Assembly (NCBI GenBank): GCA_002707365.1 | Contig: PAMQ01000007.1 | Coordinates: 1 to 42,922 of the forward strand | DNA from: Trueperaceae bacterium | Lineage (GTDB): Bacteria > Deinococcota > Deinococci > Deinococcales > Trueperaceae | Reading direction: 5' to 3' | DNA: 42,922 nt | In this document: positions 17,357-26,876 of the stretch, in pieces | Layout: each line of letters opens with the position of its first letter | How positions within the stretch are numbered: the stretch's first letter is position 1 | Notes under the pieces: model-generated | The model's database searches: none | What the model saw: the letters and a program-made list of their open reading frames with translations, nothing else | Told to the model about the DNA's origin: nothing | Position numbers and translations under genes: made by a program

Positions 17357-18045
17357 ATAACCTCCCTGCTGGGCTCGAGGACTGTGTCCGCTGTCCTAGG
17401 CTCGTAGAACATCGCAAGCGAACGGCTAAAGAAAAGAGGAAGGCCTATCGTAATCATTCGTACTGGGGACGACCAGTTCCTGGATTTGGCGATACAAGAG
17501 CCAAAGTGGTAATTATCGGATTGGCCCCGGGAGCGCATGGTAGCAACCGTACAGGAAGAATGTTCACCGGTGATGCCAGTGGAGATTTCCTTTACCCTGC
17601 CTTGTATCGGGCAGGCTTTTCAAATCAAGCTAGATCTGTTGATATGGATGATGACCTGACCCTGCAAGATGTTTGGGTCACCTCAGCAGCCCGATGTGTA
17701 CCCCCCGGAAACCGACCGCACCGCAATGAAATTGCTGCCTGCCGCGAGTGGCTAAATCATGACTTCTCACAACTTCCAGAAGCCCGAATCGTTCTTGCGC
17801 TAGGCAAAATAGCACACGACGCATACCTAGATTTTCTCAAAGCCAAAGGTAAAGATCTCGTGAAAGCCCGACATCCTTTTTGTCACGGCCAATTCCATAA
17901 GCTTGAAGACCAAGGACTACCCCTTTTGGACAGCTACCATGTGAGCTTCCAAAACACTAACACCGGCCGCTTGACTAAAAACATGTTCGACAGAATACTT
18001 ACAAGGGTCCGTGAACTAGCGGACATCCCATCCCTGTGCCGCTAA
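17353..18045 (+). CDS. udgB: Family 5 uracil-DNA glycosylase (UdgB)
   Basis: UdgB removes uracil and other deaminated bases from DNA as the first step of base excision repair. It has 230 residues. Motif 1 GLAPGAHGSNRTGR at about 56-69 lacks the usual catalytic Asp/Asn, a family 5 hallmark. C11, C14, C115 and C130 are placed to hold a 4Fe-4S cluster. Motif 3 is HVSFQNTNTGRLT, where Thermus-like proteins have HPS. Family 5 enzymes are typical of thermophiles, Deinococcota and actinobacteria. It overlaps patB by 4 bases and the next gene by 10. Confidence 0.92.
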   Translation: MNNLPAGLEDCVRCPRLVEHRKRTAKEKRKAYRNHSYWGRPVPGFGDTRAKVVIIGLAPGAHGSNRTGRMFTGDASGDFLYPALYRAGFSNQARSVDMDDDLTLQDVWVTSAARCVPPGNRPHRNEIAACREWLNHDFSQLPEARIVLALGKIAHDAYLDFLKAKGKDLVKARHPFCHGQFHKLEDQGLPLLDSYHVSFQNTNTGRLTKNMFDRILTRVRELADIPSLCR

Positions 18046-19184
18046 AAACCCTAAATATTGGAGATCGGCATGAAGGTCTTTTACGTAGCGGGCACCCTTG
18101 GATCTACAGGAACCACTTGCCAAAGCACAATCTTGAAACAGCTTGCTGGGTTCGTGTCGAAGCAGGGAGACTTAGCGCTATCGGCTTATACCAATCAATT
18201 GGTGACGTAGGTATCCGTCTTTACGATCGTAACCAGGTTCCAGACCACTCTTGGGTAATAAATCGACTGCAAACGGCCCAAGATATTAGAAAAGGACTTG
18301 GTAACCCGGGCAACAATGCATACCGCATTCTTTATGGCGAATCCGACGGATTCCCTGGCATCGTTGTAGACCGCTATGACCGTTTTGCAATAATCAAAAC
18401 TTACATTACTGGTGTGGATTCGCTTTTAATTACCCTAGCAAAAGCTCTAGGGAAAACCATGAAACTAAAAGGAGTACTAGCTCGTACTAAGGATGGCTAC
18501 CGCGTTCTCTGGGGCCAGGAACCACCAGCAGAATTTACAGTCCGCGAAAACGGCTTGAACTTCTTGGCTAATATTTATGAAGGTCAAAAGACTGGGCTCT
18601 ATCTCGATCAGCGAGATAATCGATCAATAGTGCGAGCTTGGGCGGCTGGAGCTCGAGTTTTAGACGTATTTAGCTACACCGGTGGATTCTCCGTCAACGC
18701 CCTCGAAGGGGGTGCACTTTACGCAACAATTGTAGACCGTGCTGACCAAGCTCTTCATGATGCACATAGGAATGTCATGGCCAACCGATTTAAACCTAAT
18801 CAATATGAGACGGTACGAGCTGATGCCTATGAGTACCTAAAGACGTTAGTTAGTCAAGGTAAGACCTATGACCTCGTTATCCTTGACCCTCCATCCCTAG
18901 CGCGCCGTAAAACGCAGCGAACCAAGGCACTAAAGTCGTATCGGCGCCTAAACCGCCTAGCTTTCCAAAGTGTTGCTAATGGGGGATTACTGGCTACTTC
19001 AAGCTGCACTACGCAAGTATCTCCCACAGGCTTTCGCAGAGTGCTAGCCGAAGCTGCGTCTTCGATCGGAGCAACAACACAAATAATCCATGAAACAGCT
19101 CACCCACCAGATCACCCCGTACCACTAAATTTTCCAGAAGCTAGGTACCTAAAGTTCTTTCTCATTCGAGTACTCCACAAATGA
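18036..19184 (+). CDS. RlmI-like 23S rRNA cytosine-C5 methyltransferase
   Basis: This is a SAM-dependent methyltransferase of 382 residues in the RlmI/RlmO group, which makes m5C in 23S rRNA. An N-terminal PUA-like RNA-binding domain (about 1-75, with SGHPWIYRNHL) precedes a middle linker and the Rossmann domain. Motifs are LDVFSYTGGFSVNAL near residues 209-223, ILDPPSLARRK near 286-296, and the catalytic cysteine in SSCTTQVSP. The start is GTG at 18036, inside the last codons of udgB, so the genes are coupled. The target base is inferred from the family. Confidence 0.9.
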   Translation: MPLKTLNIGDRHEGLLRSGHPWIYRNHLPKHNLETACWVRVEAGRLSAIGLYQSIGDVGIRLYDRNQVPDHSWVINRLQTAQDIRKGLGNPGNNAYRILYGESDGFPGIVVDRYDRFAIIKTYITGVDSLLITLAKALGKTMKLKGVLARTKDGYRVLWGQEPPAEFTVRENGLNFLANIYEGQKTGLYLDQRDNRSIVRAWAAGARVLDVFSYTGGFSVNALEGGALYATIVDRADQALHDAHRNVMANRFKPNQYETVRADAYEYLKTLVSQGKTYDLVILDPPSLARRKTQRTKALKSYRRLNRLAFQSVANGGLLATSSCTTQVSPTGFRRVLAEAASSIGATTQIIHETAHPPDHPVPLNFPEARYLKFFLIRVLHK

Positions 19185-19247
19185 TTCTTATGCCGACTAA
19201 GTTCACTTTTTTCTTTCCACTCAATCAGGTTAAAGAACCACCTAATT

Positions 19248-20090
19248 TTAAGTACCGATTCGATTCTCTATCCAAGTAACAACATTATCCAACGCCTTGG
19301 GTCCATCAAGATCATTAAATACCTCATGCAAACTGTCTTTATAGATCTGAAGGGTTTTGTCGGCCGGTGCGGCTTTGGCAACGAAATCACTACTTACGCT
19401 CGGGCTAGCGGTTGGATCTCTTCCTCCATGAACCACTAGCAAGGGGCGCTTAAGATCCTTAGTTCGCAGAAAAGCCGCTTTCCCCCCATTGATCAAAGAA
19501 AAAGCAGATCGAGCTTTCAACCAACCTCGATAAACTAGAGGGTCTTCATCGTATAACCTGACCACTTCACTAATGCGCGAGAGTTCGTTGCTATCGAAAT
19601 TGGTGACTGGAAGATTTGGAAAAACATTAGCTATCAGTCGTATCATTGCAACCTGCCATTTGGCAGGTTGCAATGTCGGCCTAAAGAAAGGTGAACTGAT
19701 AACAAGAAGTTCGTGTAAATCAGGCTCGTTAACAGCCAACATAGTGGCTACAAGCCCACCCATGCTGTGTCCAAACAAAATTATCGGCCTTCCCACCGGA
19801 TTATGGGTTCGCTCAAACTCCACCACCTGCTTGAAGTCTTCAGTCAAGACATTTATGTTGGGGATGAGACCCCGATCACCTCCGCTTTTACCGTGACCCC
19901 TAGAATCGTGAGTCACTAATCTTATGCCTACCTTAGTTAACGAATTTGCCAAAAACTCGTAACGCCCAGAGTGTTCAGCGTAACCGTGTGCAAGAAAAAC
20001 CGTAGCCCGGACATGAGTCTTCGGAGTCCAACTTTGGGTAAACAATGACAGGCCGTCATGAGTCTTGATACTTCCTGTACTGTGATCCAC
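19248..20090 (-). CDS. Monoacylglycerol lipase-like alpha/beta hydrolase
   Basis: This is a 280-residue serine hydrolase resembling monoacylglycerol lipases (Hydrolase_4). The oxyanion segment is FLAHGYAEHSGRY near residues 32-44, the nucleophile elbow GHSMGG at 107-112 (serine about 109), and the acid and base lie in VVHGGRDPTA and DSLHEVFND. There is no signal peptide. The GTG start lies 4 bases after the purS stop, so it is the last gene of the purB-purC-purS transcript, an odd partner for purine synthesis genes. Confidence 0.85.
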   Translation of the reverse strand: MDHSTGSIKTHDGLSLFTQSWTPKTHVRATVFLAHGYAEHSGRYEFLANSLTKVGIRLVTHDSRGHGKSGGDRGLIPNINVLTEDFKQVVEFERTHNPVGRPIILFGHSMGGLVATMLAVNEPDLHELLVISSPFFRPTLQPAKWQVAMIRLIANVFPNLPVTNFDSNELSRISEVVRLYDEDPLVYRGWLKARSAFSLINGGKAAFLRTKDLKRPLLVVHGGRDPTASPSVSSDFVAKAAPADKTLQIYKDSLHEVFNDLDGPKALDNVVTWIENRIGT

Positions 20091-20094
20091 TAGC

Positions 20095-20346
20095 TTACAA
20101 CTCGCTAAGCTGAATACTAAAGTCCTCAGTAATTGGATTACTTAAAACTTCTCGGGCTAACCCTTCAAGTTGAACTTCAACTGCTTCACGATCACCCTCA
20201 ATAAATAATTCAATTCGTTTTCCAATTCGCATATCCTTCACATTTTTGCTTCCCAGCCTCTGAACGGTTCGCTCTACAGCTCTTCCTTGAGGGTCAAGGA
20301 GGCTCGGTTTTAACATCACCAAAACTACAGCCCGGAATTCAGGCAT
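20095..20346 (-). CDS. purS: Phosphoribosylformylglycinamidine synthase subunit PurS
   Basis: PurS is the small structural subunit of the three-part FGAM synthase (PurS, PurQ, PurL), needed for ammonia channelling in purine synthesis. From the ATG at 20346 it has 83 residues, matching the family. [22 protein letters not shown] near the N-terminus is diagnostic in its central part (DPQGRAV). The longer frame from 20376 lies wholly within purC and is rejected. The start overlaps the purC stop by 8 bases. purQ and purL do not follow; a lipase gene does. Confidence 0.93.
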   Translation of the reverse strand: MPEFRAVVLVMLKPSLLDPQGRAVERTVQRLGSKNVKDMRIGKRIELFIEGDREAVEVQLEGLAREVLSNPITEDFSIQLSEL

Positions 20347-21067
20347 GAGTATTCCTAACGATCCGATGAAACACATCTAAATACGCTTCCTCAACCCCAC
20401 CTAGGTTACGTCGGAAACGATCTTTATCGAGACTACCTCCGGTGCTGACATCCCATAACCTGCAGGTATCTGGACTAATCTCGTCAGCAAGCAATATCTC
20501 ACCGGCCAAATCAACGCCAAACTCTAGCTTGAAATCTATCAGCTCAAGACCACGATCATGCAAATAGGGTTGCAGAAGATCGTTTACCTTTGATGATTGG
20601 TCTAAAAGTATCTCTAACTGCTCTGGCGTAGCAAATCCGAGGGCAACAGCGGTGGCATCATTCATTGGTGGATCACCAAGCGCATCACTCTTTAGGCACC
20701 ACTCAATAACCATCGGATTAAGCTCGTCACCCTCCTCTATGCCATAACGACTAGCGAAAGAACCAGCCGCACGATTCCTAACAATCACCTCTACAGGAAT
20801 AATCTTCACAGCCTGCACTAGTTGTTCCGTTATCCCAAGTTTCTTAACATAATGAGTCTTTATACCGTTGCATTCTAGATATTCGTAAAGCGTTGCGGTA
20901 ATTGCATTATTAATCTCACCTTTACGCACAATTATTCCCCGCTTCTGAGCATTAAAAGCGGTTGCGTCGTCCTTAAATTCAACGATATAACGGGCCTGAT
21001 CGTCGGTTTCAAAAATCTTCTTAGCCTTGCCCTCGTAACGGAGGGCAAGCTTTTGGGACTTTGCCAC
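20339..21067 (-). CDS. purC: Phosphoribosylaminoimidazole-succinocarboxamide synthase
   Basis: PurC ligates aspartate to CAIR to form SAICAR, using ATP. It has 242 residues, the bacterial norm. The N-terminal [13 protein letters not shown], the loop [14 protein letters not shown] near residues 97-110 and [14 protein letters not shown] near 192-205 are characteristic. The GTG at 21067 is 6 bases behind a TATGAT box, so it probably has its own promoter although purB ends only 39 bases upstream. It overlaps purS by 8 bases. Confidence 0.95.
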   Translation of the reverse strand: MAKSQKLALRYEGKAKKIFETDDQARYIVEFKDDATAFNAQKRGIIVRKGEINNAITATLYEYLECNGIKTHYVKKLGITEQLVQAVKIIPVEVIVRNRAAGSFASRYGIEEGDELNPMVIEWCLKSDALGDPPMNDATAVALGFATPEQLEILLDQSSKVNDLLQPYLHDRGLELIDFKLEFGVDLAGEILLADEISPDTCRLWDVSTGGSLDKDRFRRNLGGVEEAYLDVFHRIVRNTHA

Positions 21068-21073
21068 GGCGAA

Positions 21074-21079
21074 ATCATA
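21074..21079 (-). promoter_or_regulatory. Candidate leaderless -10 box for purC
   Basis: TATGAT on the minus strand lies 6 bases before the GTG at 21067, inside the purB-purC gap. Confidence 0.5.
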
Positions 21080-21106
21080 ACAGGTATTGCGTCCTAATTT
21101 ATCTAG

Positions 21107-22411
21107 TCAAAGAGTAAACCGGGCGAAAATCTCGTCTATATATCGAAGATACCAGTCAACGTCAAAGGCTTCATCGAGTTCGCTTGGAGTCAATGGGCAA
21201 CCAGAATCACCCTCCAAAAACTCTCGAAGGGCTGTCCCAGAATCCCAACTTAAGAGGCTGTTTCTTTGAACAACATCATAAGCATCTTCGCGCATCATTC
21301 CTTTAGCAATAAGCTTATGAAGCACCCGCTGAGAGAAGACAAGTCCCCCTAATTGGTCGAGATTTGCCGCCATTCGTTCTGGGAAAATCTCTAGTCTTCG
21401 CATGACTCGGGTCAATCGACGGACAGCATAGCTCGCCAAGGTTGTACTGTCTGGCAATATAAATCTCTCAACCGAGCTGTGACTGATATCCCGCTCATGC
21501 CAAAGCGAAACGTTCTCGAGTCCCGCCTGCAAGTTCGCCCGTAAGATCCTAGCCACACCTGTAAGGTTTTCTGTGGCAATAGGATTACGCTTATGTGGCA
21601 TGCTGGAACTTCCAGTTTGCCCAGGACTGAAACCCTCCATCGCCTCCCGAACTTCACTTCGTTGAAGATGACGGATCTCCACTGCAATTCGCTCAATTGT
21701 AGTGCCCAATATCGCGAGACTTGACAATAATACAGCATGCCGATCACGAGCTACAGTCTGGTTAGACACCGATTCTGGGGAGATTCCCAAGTCTTCTGCC
21801 ACGAATCTTTCGATCTCGGGTGGAACATGAGCGTAAGTGCCGACCGATCCGGACAGCATCGCCACTGAAATCCCCTCCCGGGCTTGTTTGAGACGAACCA
21901 AATCACGCTCCAAAATAGAATAGAAAAACAGAAACTTTAGCCCAAAGGTCATTGGTTCGGCATGTATACCGTGAGTCCGTCCTATACATGGCGTCAACTT
22001 ATGTTGAACAGCAAGGTCCCGTACCGCAGAAGAAAGTTCAACTAAATCAGTAATTACAATGGACATGGCATCGCGGAGCAAAAGATTTTGTGCGGTGTCA
22101 ACTATATCTGTACTGGTAAGACCTAAATGGATAAAGCGTGCATCTTCCCCGAAGCGTTCTGTTAACGCTCGTGTAAAAGCCACAATATCGTGATGAGTCT
22201 CAGCCTCAATTTCTGCAACTCGAGCGGCAAACCCTTCGTCGAGCGGGTTCTGTTCAACGGCAGTCCGAAGCCGGGACCCGGTTCCAGCCGGAACCTCACC
22301 AAATCGTTCCCATGCTTCAATTGCGGATAACTCAACTTGAAACCAAGTCCGATATCGATTTACCTCACCCCATAGGGACAACATTTCGGGAGTGGCGTAA
22401 CGATCAACCAT
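21107..22411 (-). CDS. purB: Adenylosuccinate lyase
   Basis: PurB cleaves SAICAR to AICAR and adenylosuccinate to AMP, each time releasing fumarate. It has 434 residues of the fumarase/aspartase superfamily. The signature GSSSMPHKRNPIATENLTG lies near residues 262-280, and the catalytic region GRTHGIHAEPMTFG near 143-156. The ATG at 22411 lies 6 bases after TACTGT. It heads the purB-purC-purS-lipase block. The fumarate it releases feeds the fumarase encoded about 6 kb away. Confidence 0.95.
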   Translation of the reverse strand: MVDRYATPEMLSLWGEVNRYRTWFQVELSAIEAWERFGEVPAGTGSRLRTAVEQNPLDEGFAARVAEIEAETHHDIVAFTRALTERFGEDARFIHLGLTSTDIVDTAQNLLLRDAMSIVITDLVELSSAVRDLAVQHKLTPCIGRTHGIHAEPMTFGLKFLFFYSILERDLVRLKQAREGISVAMLSGSVGTYAHVPPEIERFVAEDLGISPESVSNQTVARDRHAVLLSSLAILGTTIERIAVEIRHLQRSEVREAMEGFSPGQTGSSSMPHKRNPIATENLTGVARILRANLQAGLENVSLWHERDISHSSVERFILPDSTTLASYAVRRLTRVMRRLEIFPERMAANLDQLGGLVFSQRVLHKLIAKGMMREDAYDVVQRNSLLSWDSGTALREFLEGDSGCPLTPSELDEAFDVDWYLRYIDEIFARFTL

Positions 22412-22417
22412 GGCTGG

Positions 22418-22423
22418 ACAGTA
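22418..22423 (-). promoter_or_regulatory. Candidate leaderless -10 box for purB
   Basis: TACTGT on the minus strand lies 6 bases before the ATG at 22411. Confidence 0.45.
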
Positions 22424-22512
22424 CCACGCCCCAAAGTAAAAAGATCGCGATTCTTAAGCCTGATAGGATATTAACCAGACAAGTAAACTTTTTCCCAAAC
22501 CGGAGGAACCTG

Positions 22513-22995
22513 GTGAATAAGGTACGCAAAACAGAAAAGTGGCGCACGAAAGGCGTTCGCGTTGTTAGTACCAAAGACCTAGATCACAACACGCCCCAAA
22601 CTAGCGGTATGATCCGAGCGGCAGCCTTCAGTAAGGAACATATCCGACCCGAGAAGCTTTGGGCTGGCACCGTAACGGTCCAACCTGATGTTAAGACGGG
22701 AGCCCACCACCATGGTGAACTTGAAAGCATAATTTACGTGGTAAGTGGCCGAGCCAGAATGCGGTGGGGAGATCATCTCGAATATGTAGCGGAAGCGGAA
22801 CCTGGCGATTTTATCTTCGTTCCTCCTTACGTACCGCACCAAGAGATCAACGCGCTCTCTGACAAACCACTTAAATGCGTCTTGGTCCGTAGCGGACAAG
22901 ATCCCATTGTAGTTAATTTAGATCTTGCTCCTGTGGACGATCCTGAAACGGTAGGCTGGTCCCAGAACGACCTCTTCCATAAGAAACCTGATTAG
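22513..22995 (+). CDS. Cupin-domain protein of unknown function
   Basis: This is a single-domain cupin of 160 residues. Metal-binding motif 1 is TGAHHHGELESIIYVVSGRA near residues 60-79 and motif 2 is PPYVPHQEIN near residues 106-115, together giving the usual His/His/Glu/His set. Such cupins include isomerases, dioxygenases and sensors; nothing here decides among them. The start is GTG at 22513 behind a strong GGAGGAA ribosome binding site (22502-22508). The open frame reaches back to 22312 but that part overlaps purB in antisense and looks noncoding. Confidence 0.8.
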   Translation: MNKVRKTEKWRTKGVRVVSTKDLDHNTPQTSGMIRAAAFSKEHIRPEKLWAGTVTVQPDVKTGAHHHGELESIIYVVSGRARMRWGDHLEYVAEAEPGDFIFVPPYVPHQEINALSDKPLKCVLVRSGQDPIVVNLDLAPVDDPETVGWSQNDLFHKKPD

Positions 22996-23133
22996 TGCTT
23001 TGTAGTCGCTACTCCATTAATAGTTCAGAACTATTGACCTCAAGTGTTTTTCCTTAGCCTAGATATAAAAACTCTGCAAAACCAATTTACCTCAGTCCCT
23101 ATTTCGGTTATAAGTTTTGAACTCCCATACTGC

Positions 23134-24051
23134 CTAGCTCCCCACAAGCAGTCTTGCCAAAACAAGATCTTCGATCGCAAGCCCTACACTCTTGAACAAC
23201 GTAGGTCTTCGCCCCCGGATAAAATTACCTCTGATCACCTCAGCTAGATCAGAACGAATCTGAGTAAATTTCCACCCCTTTGATTGAGCGCTAATAAGAT
23301 CACCTGCCTCAGTCTTAACTGCTTGGCGGTCATCTACCACCACGTCACTACCCAACACGGCGTCAGTGTCTACCTCCCGCATTGTGGATGTGAAGGAACC
23401 GACAATATCTACATGATGGATTGGATCAAGCCATGCGCCACGAATGATTGGGTCCTTGGAACTAGTGGCGCAACTCACTACGGATACCGATCGTATTGCC
23501 TGTTCGAGATTCGCAGTAGTGTTCACCAACACATTAGGCAGACGTGAACGCACTTCAGTTGCAGTTCGTTCCGCCTTTTCGCTATCCCGACCCCAGATTG
23601 AAATCTTAGTGTATTTACGGGAATGCGCATGCGCCTCCGCCATCCAGGGTGCCAATGCACCGGTCCCTATAACAAGAAGTGTTGAAGCCCCTGTATGAGC
23701 CAAATAAGAAGCAGCAAGCGCAGAGACAGCGGCTGTTCTTATGCAGGTTAGAAAATCAGCTTCAGCGCTTAATATGGTCGCGCCATTGGGATCCATTAGT
23801 GTGTACCAAGCCTGTACTATCGGGAGGCCCCGCCCTACATTTTCTGGCGATACAGATACCTGTTTCACGCCAAAATACCCCTCGCTGGACAAACAAGGCA
23901 TAGTGAGCAAGCTCCTGTCATTCGATGCGGAGAGCACAACCCTATCTGGAATTAAGTATTCATCTTTATTCAAAAATGCATCCGAGAGTGCTGTAAGCAC
24001 AGCATCCCATTTTAGGCTCGCACGCACGTCCTCGTTAGACAGGATTCGCAT
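23134..24051 (-). CDS. Ornithine cyclodeaminase/mu-crystallin-family protein
   Basis: This is a 305-residue NAD(P)-dependent protein of the OCD/mu-crystallin family, whose members include ornithine cyclodeaminase, alanine dehydrogenase (archaeal type) and ketimine reductases. The N-terminal part shows YFGVKQVSVSPENVGRGLP, an arginine substrate region appears in LTCIRTAAVSALAA near residues 101-114, and the nucleotide-binding loop is VIGTGALAPW near 126-135. The motif VDIVGSFTSTMREVD near 211-225 is typical. The true substrate is unknown. The neighbours (cupin and gyrA) give no hint, although arg and pro genes lie 12-16 kb away. Confidence 0.85.
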   Translation of the reverse strand: MRILSNEDVRASLKWDAVLTALSDAFLNKDEYLIPDRVVLSASNDRSLLTMPCLSSEGYFGVKQVSVSPENVGRGLPIVQAWYTLMDPNGATILSAEADFLTCIRTAAVSALAASYLAHTGASTLLVIGTGALAPWMAEAHAHSRKYTKISIWGRDSEKAERTATEVRSRLPNVLVNTTANLEQAIRSVSVVSCATSSKDPIIRGAWLDPIHHVDIVGSFTSTMREVDTDAVLGSDVVVDDRQAVKTEAGDLISAQSKGWKFTQIRSDLAEVIRGNFIRGRRPTLFKSVGLAIEDLVLARLLVGS

Positions 24052-24062
24052 CGTTTCAGGAT

Positions 24063-24068
24063 AGCCTA
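24063..24068 (-). promoter_or_regulatory. Candidate -10 box for the cyclodeaminase-like gene
   Basis: TAGGCT on the minus strand lies 11 bases before the ATG at 24051, which would give a very short leader. Confidence 0.3.
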
Positions 24069-24212
24069 CTCACTCCTTTTAGGCTGGTATTACGGTTGTC
24101 TAGTGCCATGTAAATAACAGGTCAACCAATGCAGTAAGAGAAATTAGCCACATTCGAAGCTAAGTATTGAGTTTTTCGTTTCTCAGACAGCATTTCTACG
24201 CAATTGGTTGGT

Positions 24213-24242
24213 TTGCCCGACCCGGCAATCCAATGGTACTAT
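24213..24242 (+). promoter_or_regulatory. Candidate promoter for gyrA
   Basis: TTGCCC (24213-24218) and TACTAT (24237-24242) are 18 bases apart and would give a leader of about 80 bases before gyrA. The 280-base gap 24052-24331 holds nothing else that I recognise. Confidence 0.35.
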
Positions 24243-24331
24243 AGGGCATTGGATTTAGAGCTTATAACGCGCTGAATGCAGTTGATTAAATTACAAATAG
24301 TACACCAAGGTCCGAACATTAGGAGGCACCT

Positions 24332-26824
24332 TTGAACGAAGGTCATGTAGTTCCCGTTCAAATTACCGACGAAATCAAATCAAGCTTCATAAATTATGCC
24401 ATGTCTGTCATTGTGGACCGAGCTCTACCAGACGTCCGTGATGGCTTAAAGCCCGTACAACGAAGGATCCTTTACGCAATGCAACAAGAGGGCCTTTTTT
24501 CCAATCGAAAGCACTCGAAGAGTGCAGGTGTGGTTGGAGAGGTCATTAAGAAATATCATCCCCATTCCGACGCTTCAATTTATGACGCAATGGTTCGCTT
24601 AGCACAGGATTGGAATCTTCGTTATCCGCTAGTTGACGGGCAAGGCAATTTCGGTTCTATTGATGGCGATCCACCAGCAGCATACAGGTATACCGAGGCC
24701 CGATTATCTGCTTTGGGCGAATCAATGCTGGTTGACATAGACAAAGAAGTTGTCGAAGAAAAACCTAACTTTGACGACACCACAGTTGAACCAGAGGTAC
24801 TCCCTTCGGCTTTACCAAATCTACTTATTAATGGTGCTTCTGGAATTGCCGTTGGCATGGCAACTAACATTGCCCCTCATAATCTTTCTGAAATTATAGA
24901 TGGCCTGATCGCGATGATAGATCAACCCACGATTGATCTCGACGGCCTAATGGAGTACATACAAGGTCCAGACTTCCCAACTGGGGGAGTAATGAGTCGC
25001 GAAGGTATACGACAGGCTTTCGAAACTGGTCGAGGTGGAATAAGGGTTCGAGGTAGAGTCAGAATTGAAGAGCGGAATAATCGCAATTCTATTATCGTAA
25101 GTGAAATCCCATATCAGATAAACAAGACTTCGCTCATTCAAACAGCCGCAGGCTTGGTTCGTACTAAGAAGATAGATGATATCTCCAATATTCGCGATGA
25201 ATCGGATAGACAAGGGATGCGTATTGTTTTCGAATTAAAACGTGGTGCGCATCCCGAGTTAGTCCTAAACCAACTCTATAAATATACACAACTCCAAAGC
25301 ACCTTTTCGATTAATAACGTCGCCATCGTAGACAAATCCCCACGGATCTTGGCCCTCCCCGAAACACTACGCTTGTTTCTTGACCATCGAGCTGATGTAG
25401 TAAAACGCCGGAGTCAATTCGAACTGCGAAAGGCTCAAGAACGAGCCCACGTCCTGGAAGGTTATCTCATAGCTTTGGATCAACTAGATGAGGTTATAGA
25501 GCTCATCAGAAACTCACCTGATCCAACAACAGCCCGAGCAGGACTAATAACTGAATTCAATCTCAGCGAAATTCAAGCCCAAGCTGTTTTAGACATGAGA
25601 TTGCAGAGACTAACTGGTCTAGAAAGAGAACGGCTACAGGAAGAGTACCGTGGTTTACAGGAAGAAATATCTAGGCTAGAAACGATATTAGGAAAAAAAG
25701 AAGAACTATGGAAGGTAATTAAGGAAGAATTACAAAATATTAATGAACGGTTCGGTAACGGACGTAAAACTCAGATTGCTGACCTTTCTGAAGACATATC
25801 AAAGGAAGACCTTATAGCTGAAGAAAACATGGTTGTTACTGTTACTCGGGGCGGATACATCAAACGGACAGCGATGGCAAGCTACCGTGCCCAAAATCGT
25901 GGCGGAAGAGGCGTGAGTAGCCAACGGCAGAAAGAAGATGATATTAATTCGCTTCTACTGGTAGGAAGTACACACGATTACCTCCTTTTCTTTACTGATC
26001 GGGGTCGAGTATACCGAGAGAAGATATACGACCTACCTGAAGCTGAGCGAAATGCCCGGGGAAACCATCTCAGAAACCTTCTCCCTTTAGAGGGAGAAGA
26101 GCAAGTGGAAACAGTGCTTTCCCTTAAGTCATTCGACGTTGATGGCTACTTCCTATTTTCGACGCGACAAGGAATCATCAAGCGAACTGCAATCCGTGAT
26201 TACGCCAATATTAACGCGGCTGGATTAATCGCTATTAATCTGGTAGCTAGCGACGAGCTTGTGTCCGTCAGTATCAGTAACGGTAACGCTGACGTAGTCT
26301 TAGCTACTAGGGAGGGAAGATCAATCCGTTTTGAAGAAGGGCAAGTTAGGGAAACAGGTCGGGCGACCCAAGGCGTTATCGGAATTCGGCTCCGTAAAGA
26401 TGATTATGTTGTTAGCCTGGTCGTCATTCCTGAAGAAGCAAAGACTGAGGCAGAGCTTTTAACTGTTTCTGAAGCCGGTTTTGGTAAACGAACTTTGCTA
26501 GGAGAATACCCAGTCCAGAACAGAGGCGGCATGGGTGTAATAACTATGAAGGTCACGGAGCGGACAGGTTCCTTAGTTAGCCTCGGCCAAGTCACCGGCG
26601 AAGAAGAGCTATTCGTCCTTTCTGAAGGAGGTGTCCTTATAAGGACACGAGTCAGCGAGGTCAGTAATTATGGTCGCTCTTCACAAGGTGTAACAATCAT
26701 GCGCCTTGACGAAGGTGATCAAGCCGTCGCCACAATGGTCATGTTGCCTGACGACAAGCTTGAAGAGGCTCTCCTAGAACTGGAATCTGAGGTCGGATTA
26801 CAACAAGGAGGAACTACCAATTAG
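24332..26824 (+). CDS. gyrA: DNA gyrase subunit A
   Basis: GyrA is the DNA-cleaving and DNA-wrapping subunit of gyrase, which introduces negative supercoils. It has 830 residues. The catalytic tyrosine is Y120 in [10 protein letters not shown]. The quinolone-determining region reads [10 protein letters not shown] (76-85), where the usual HPHGD glycine is serine. The GyrA box QNRGGRGV opens the C-terminal wrapping domain and argues for gyrase rather than topoisomerase IV. The start is TTG at 24332 with a perfect AGGAGG 5 bases upstream, one of the few strong ribosome binding sites here. gyrB is not in the window. Confidence 0.95.
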   Translation: MNEGHVVPVQITDEIKSSFINYAMSVIVDRALPDVRDGLKPVQRRILYAMQQEGLFSNRKHSKSAGVVGEVIKKYHPHSDASIYDAMVRLAQDWNLRYPLVDGQGNFGSIDGDPPAAYRYTEARLSALGESMLVDIDKEVVEEKPNFDDTTVEPEVLPSALPNLLINGASGIAVGMATNIAPHNLSEIIDGLIAMIDQPTIDLDGLMEYIQGPDFPTGGVMSREGIRQAFETGRGGIRVRGRVRIEERNNRNSIIVSEIPYQINKTSLIQTAAGLVRTKKIDDISNIRDESDRQGMRIVFELKRGAHPELVLNQLYKYTQLQSTFSINNVAIVDKSPRILALPETLRLFLDHRADVVKRRSQFELRKAQERAHVLEGYLIALDQLDEVIELIRNSPDPTTARAGLITEFNLSEIQAQAVLDMRLQRLTGLERERLQEEYRGLQEEISRLETILGKKEELWKVIKEELQNINERFGNGRKTQIADLSEDISKEDLIAEENMVVTVTRGGYIKRTAMASYRAQNRGGRGVSSQRQKEDDINSLLLVGSTHDYLLFFTDRGRVYREKIYDLPEAERNARGNHLRNLLPLEGEEQVETVLSLKSFDVDGYFLFSTRQGIIKRTAIRDYANINAAGLIAINLVASDELVSVSISNGNADVVLATREGRSIRFEEGQVRETGRATQGVIGIRLRKDDYVVSLVVIPEEAKTEAELLTVSEAGFGKRTLLGEYPVQNRGGMGVITMKVTERTGSLVSLGQVTGEEELFVLSEGGVLIRTRVSEVSNYGRSSQGVTIMRLDEGDQAVATMVMLPDDKLEEALLELESEVGLQQGGTTN

Positions 26825-26864
26825 AATAATTGCTACTTAGAGCCCTAGCTCGCCGACCTTACGG

Positions 26865-26870
26865 TATTCT
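26865..26870 (+). promoter_or_regulatory. Candidate leaderless -10 box for the nucleoside hydrolase
   Basis: TATTCT lies 6 bases before the GTG at 26877. Confidence 0.5.
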
Positions 26871-26876
26871 GAACTT

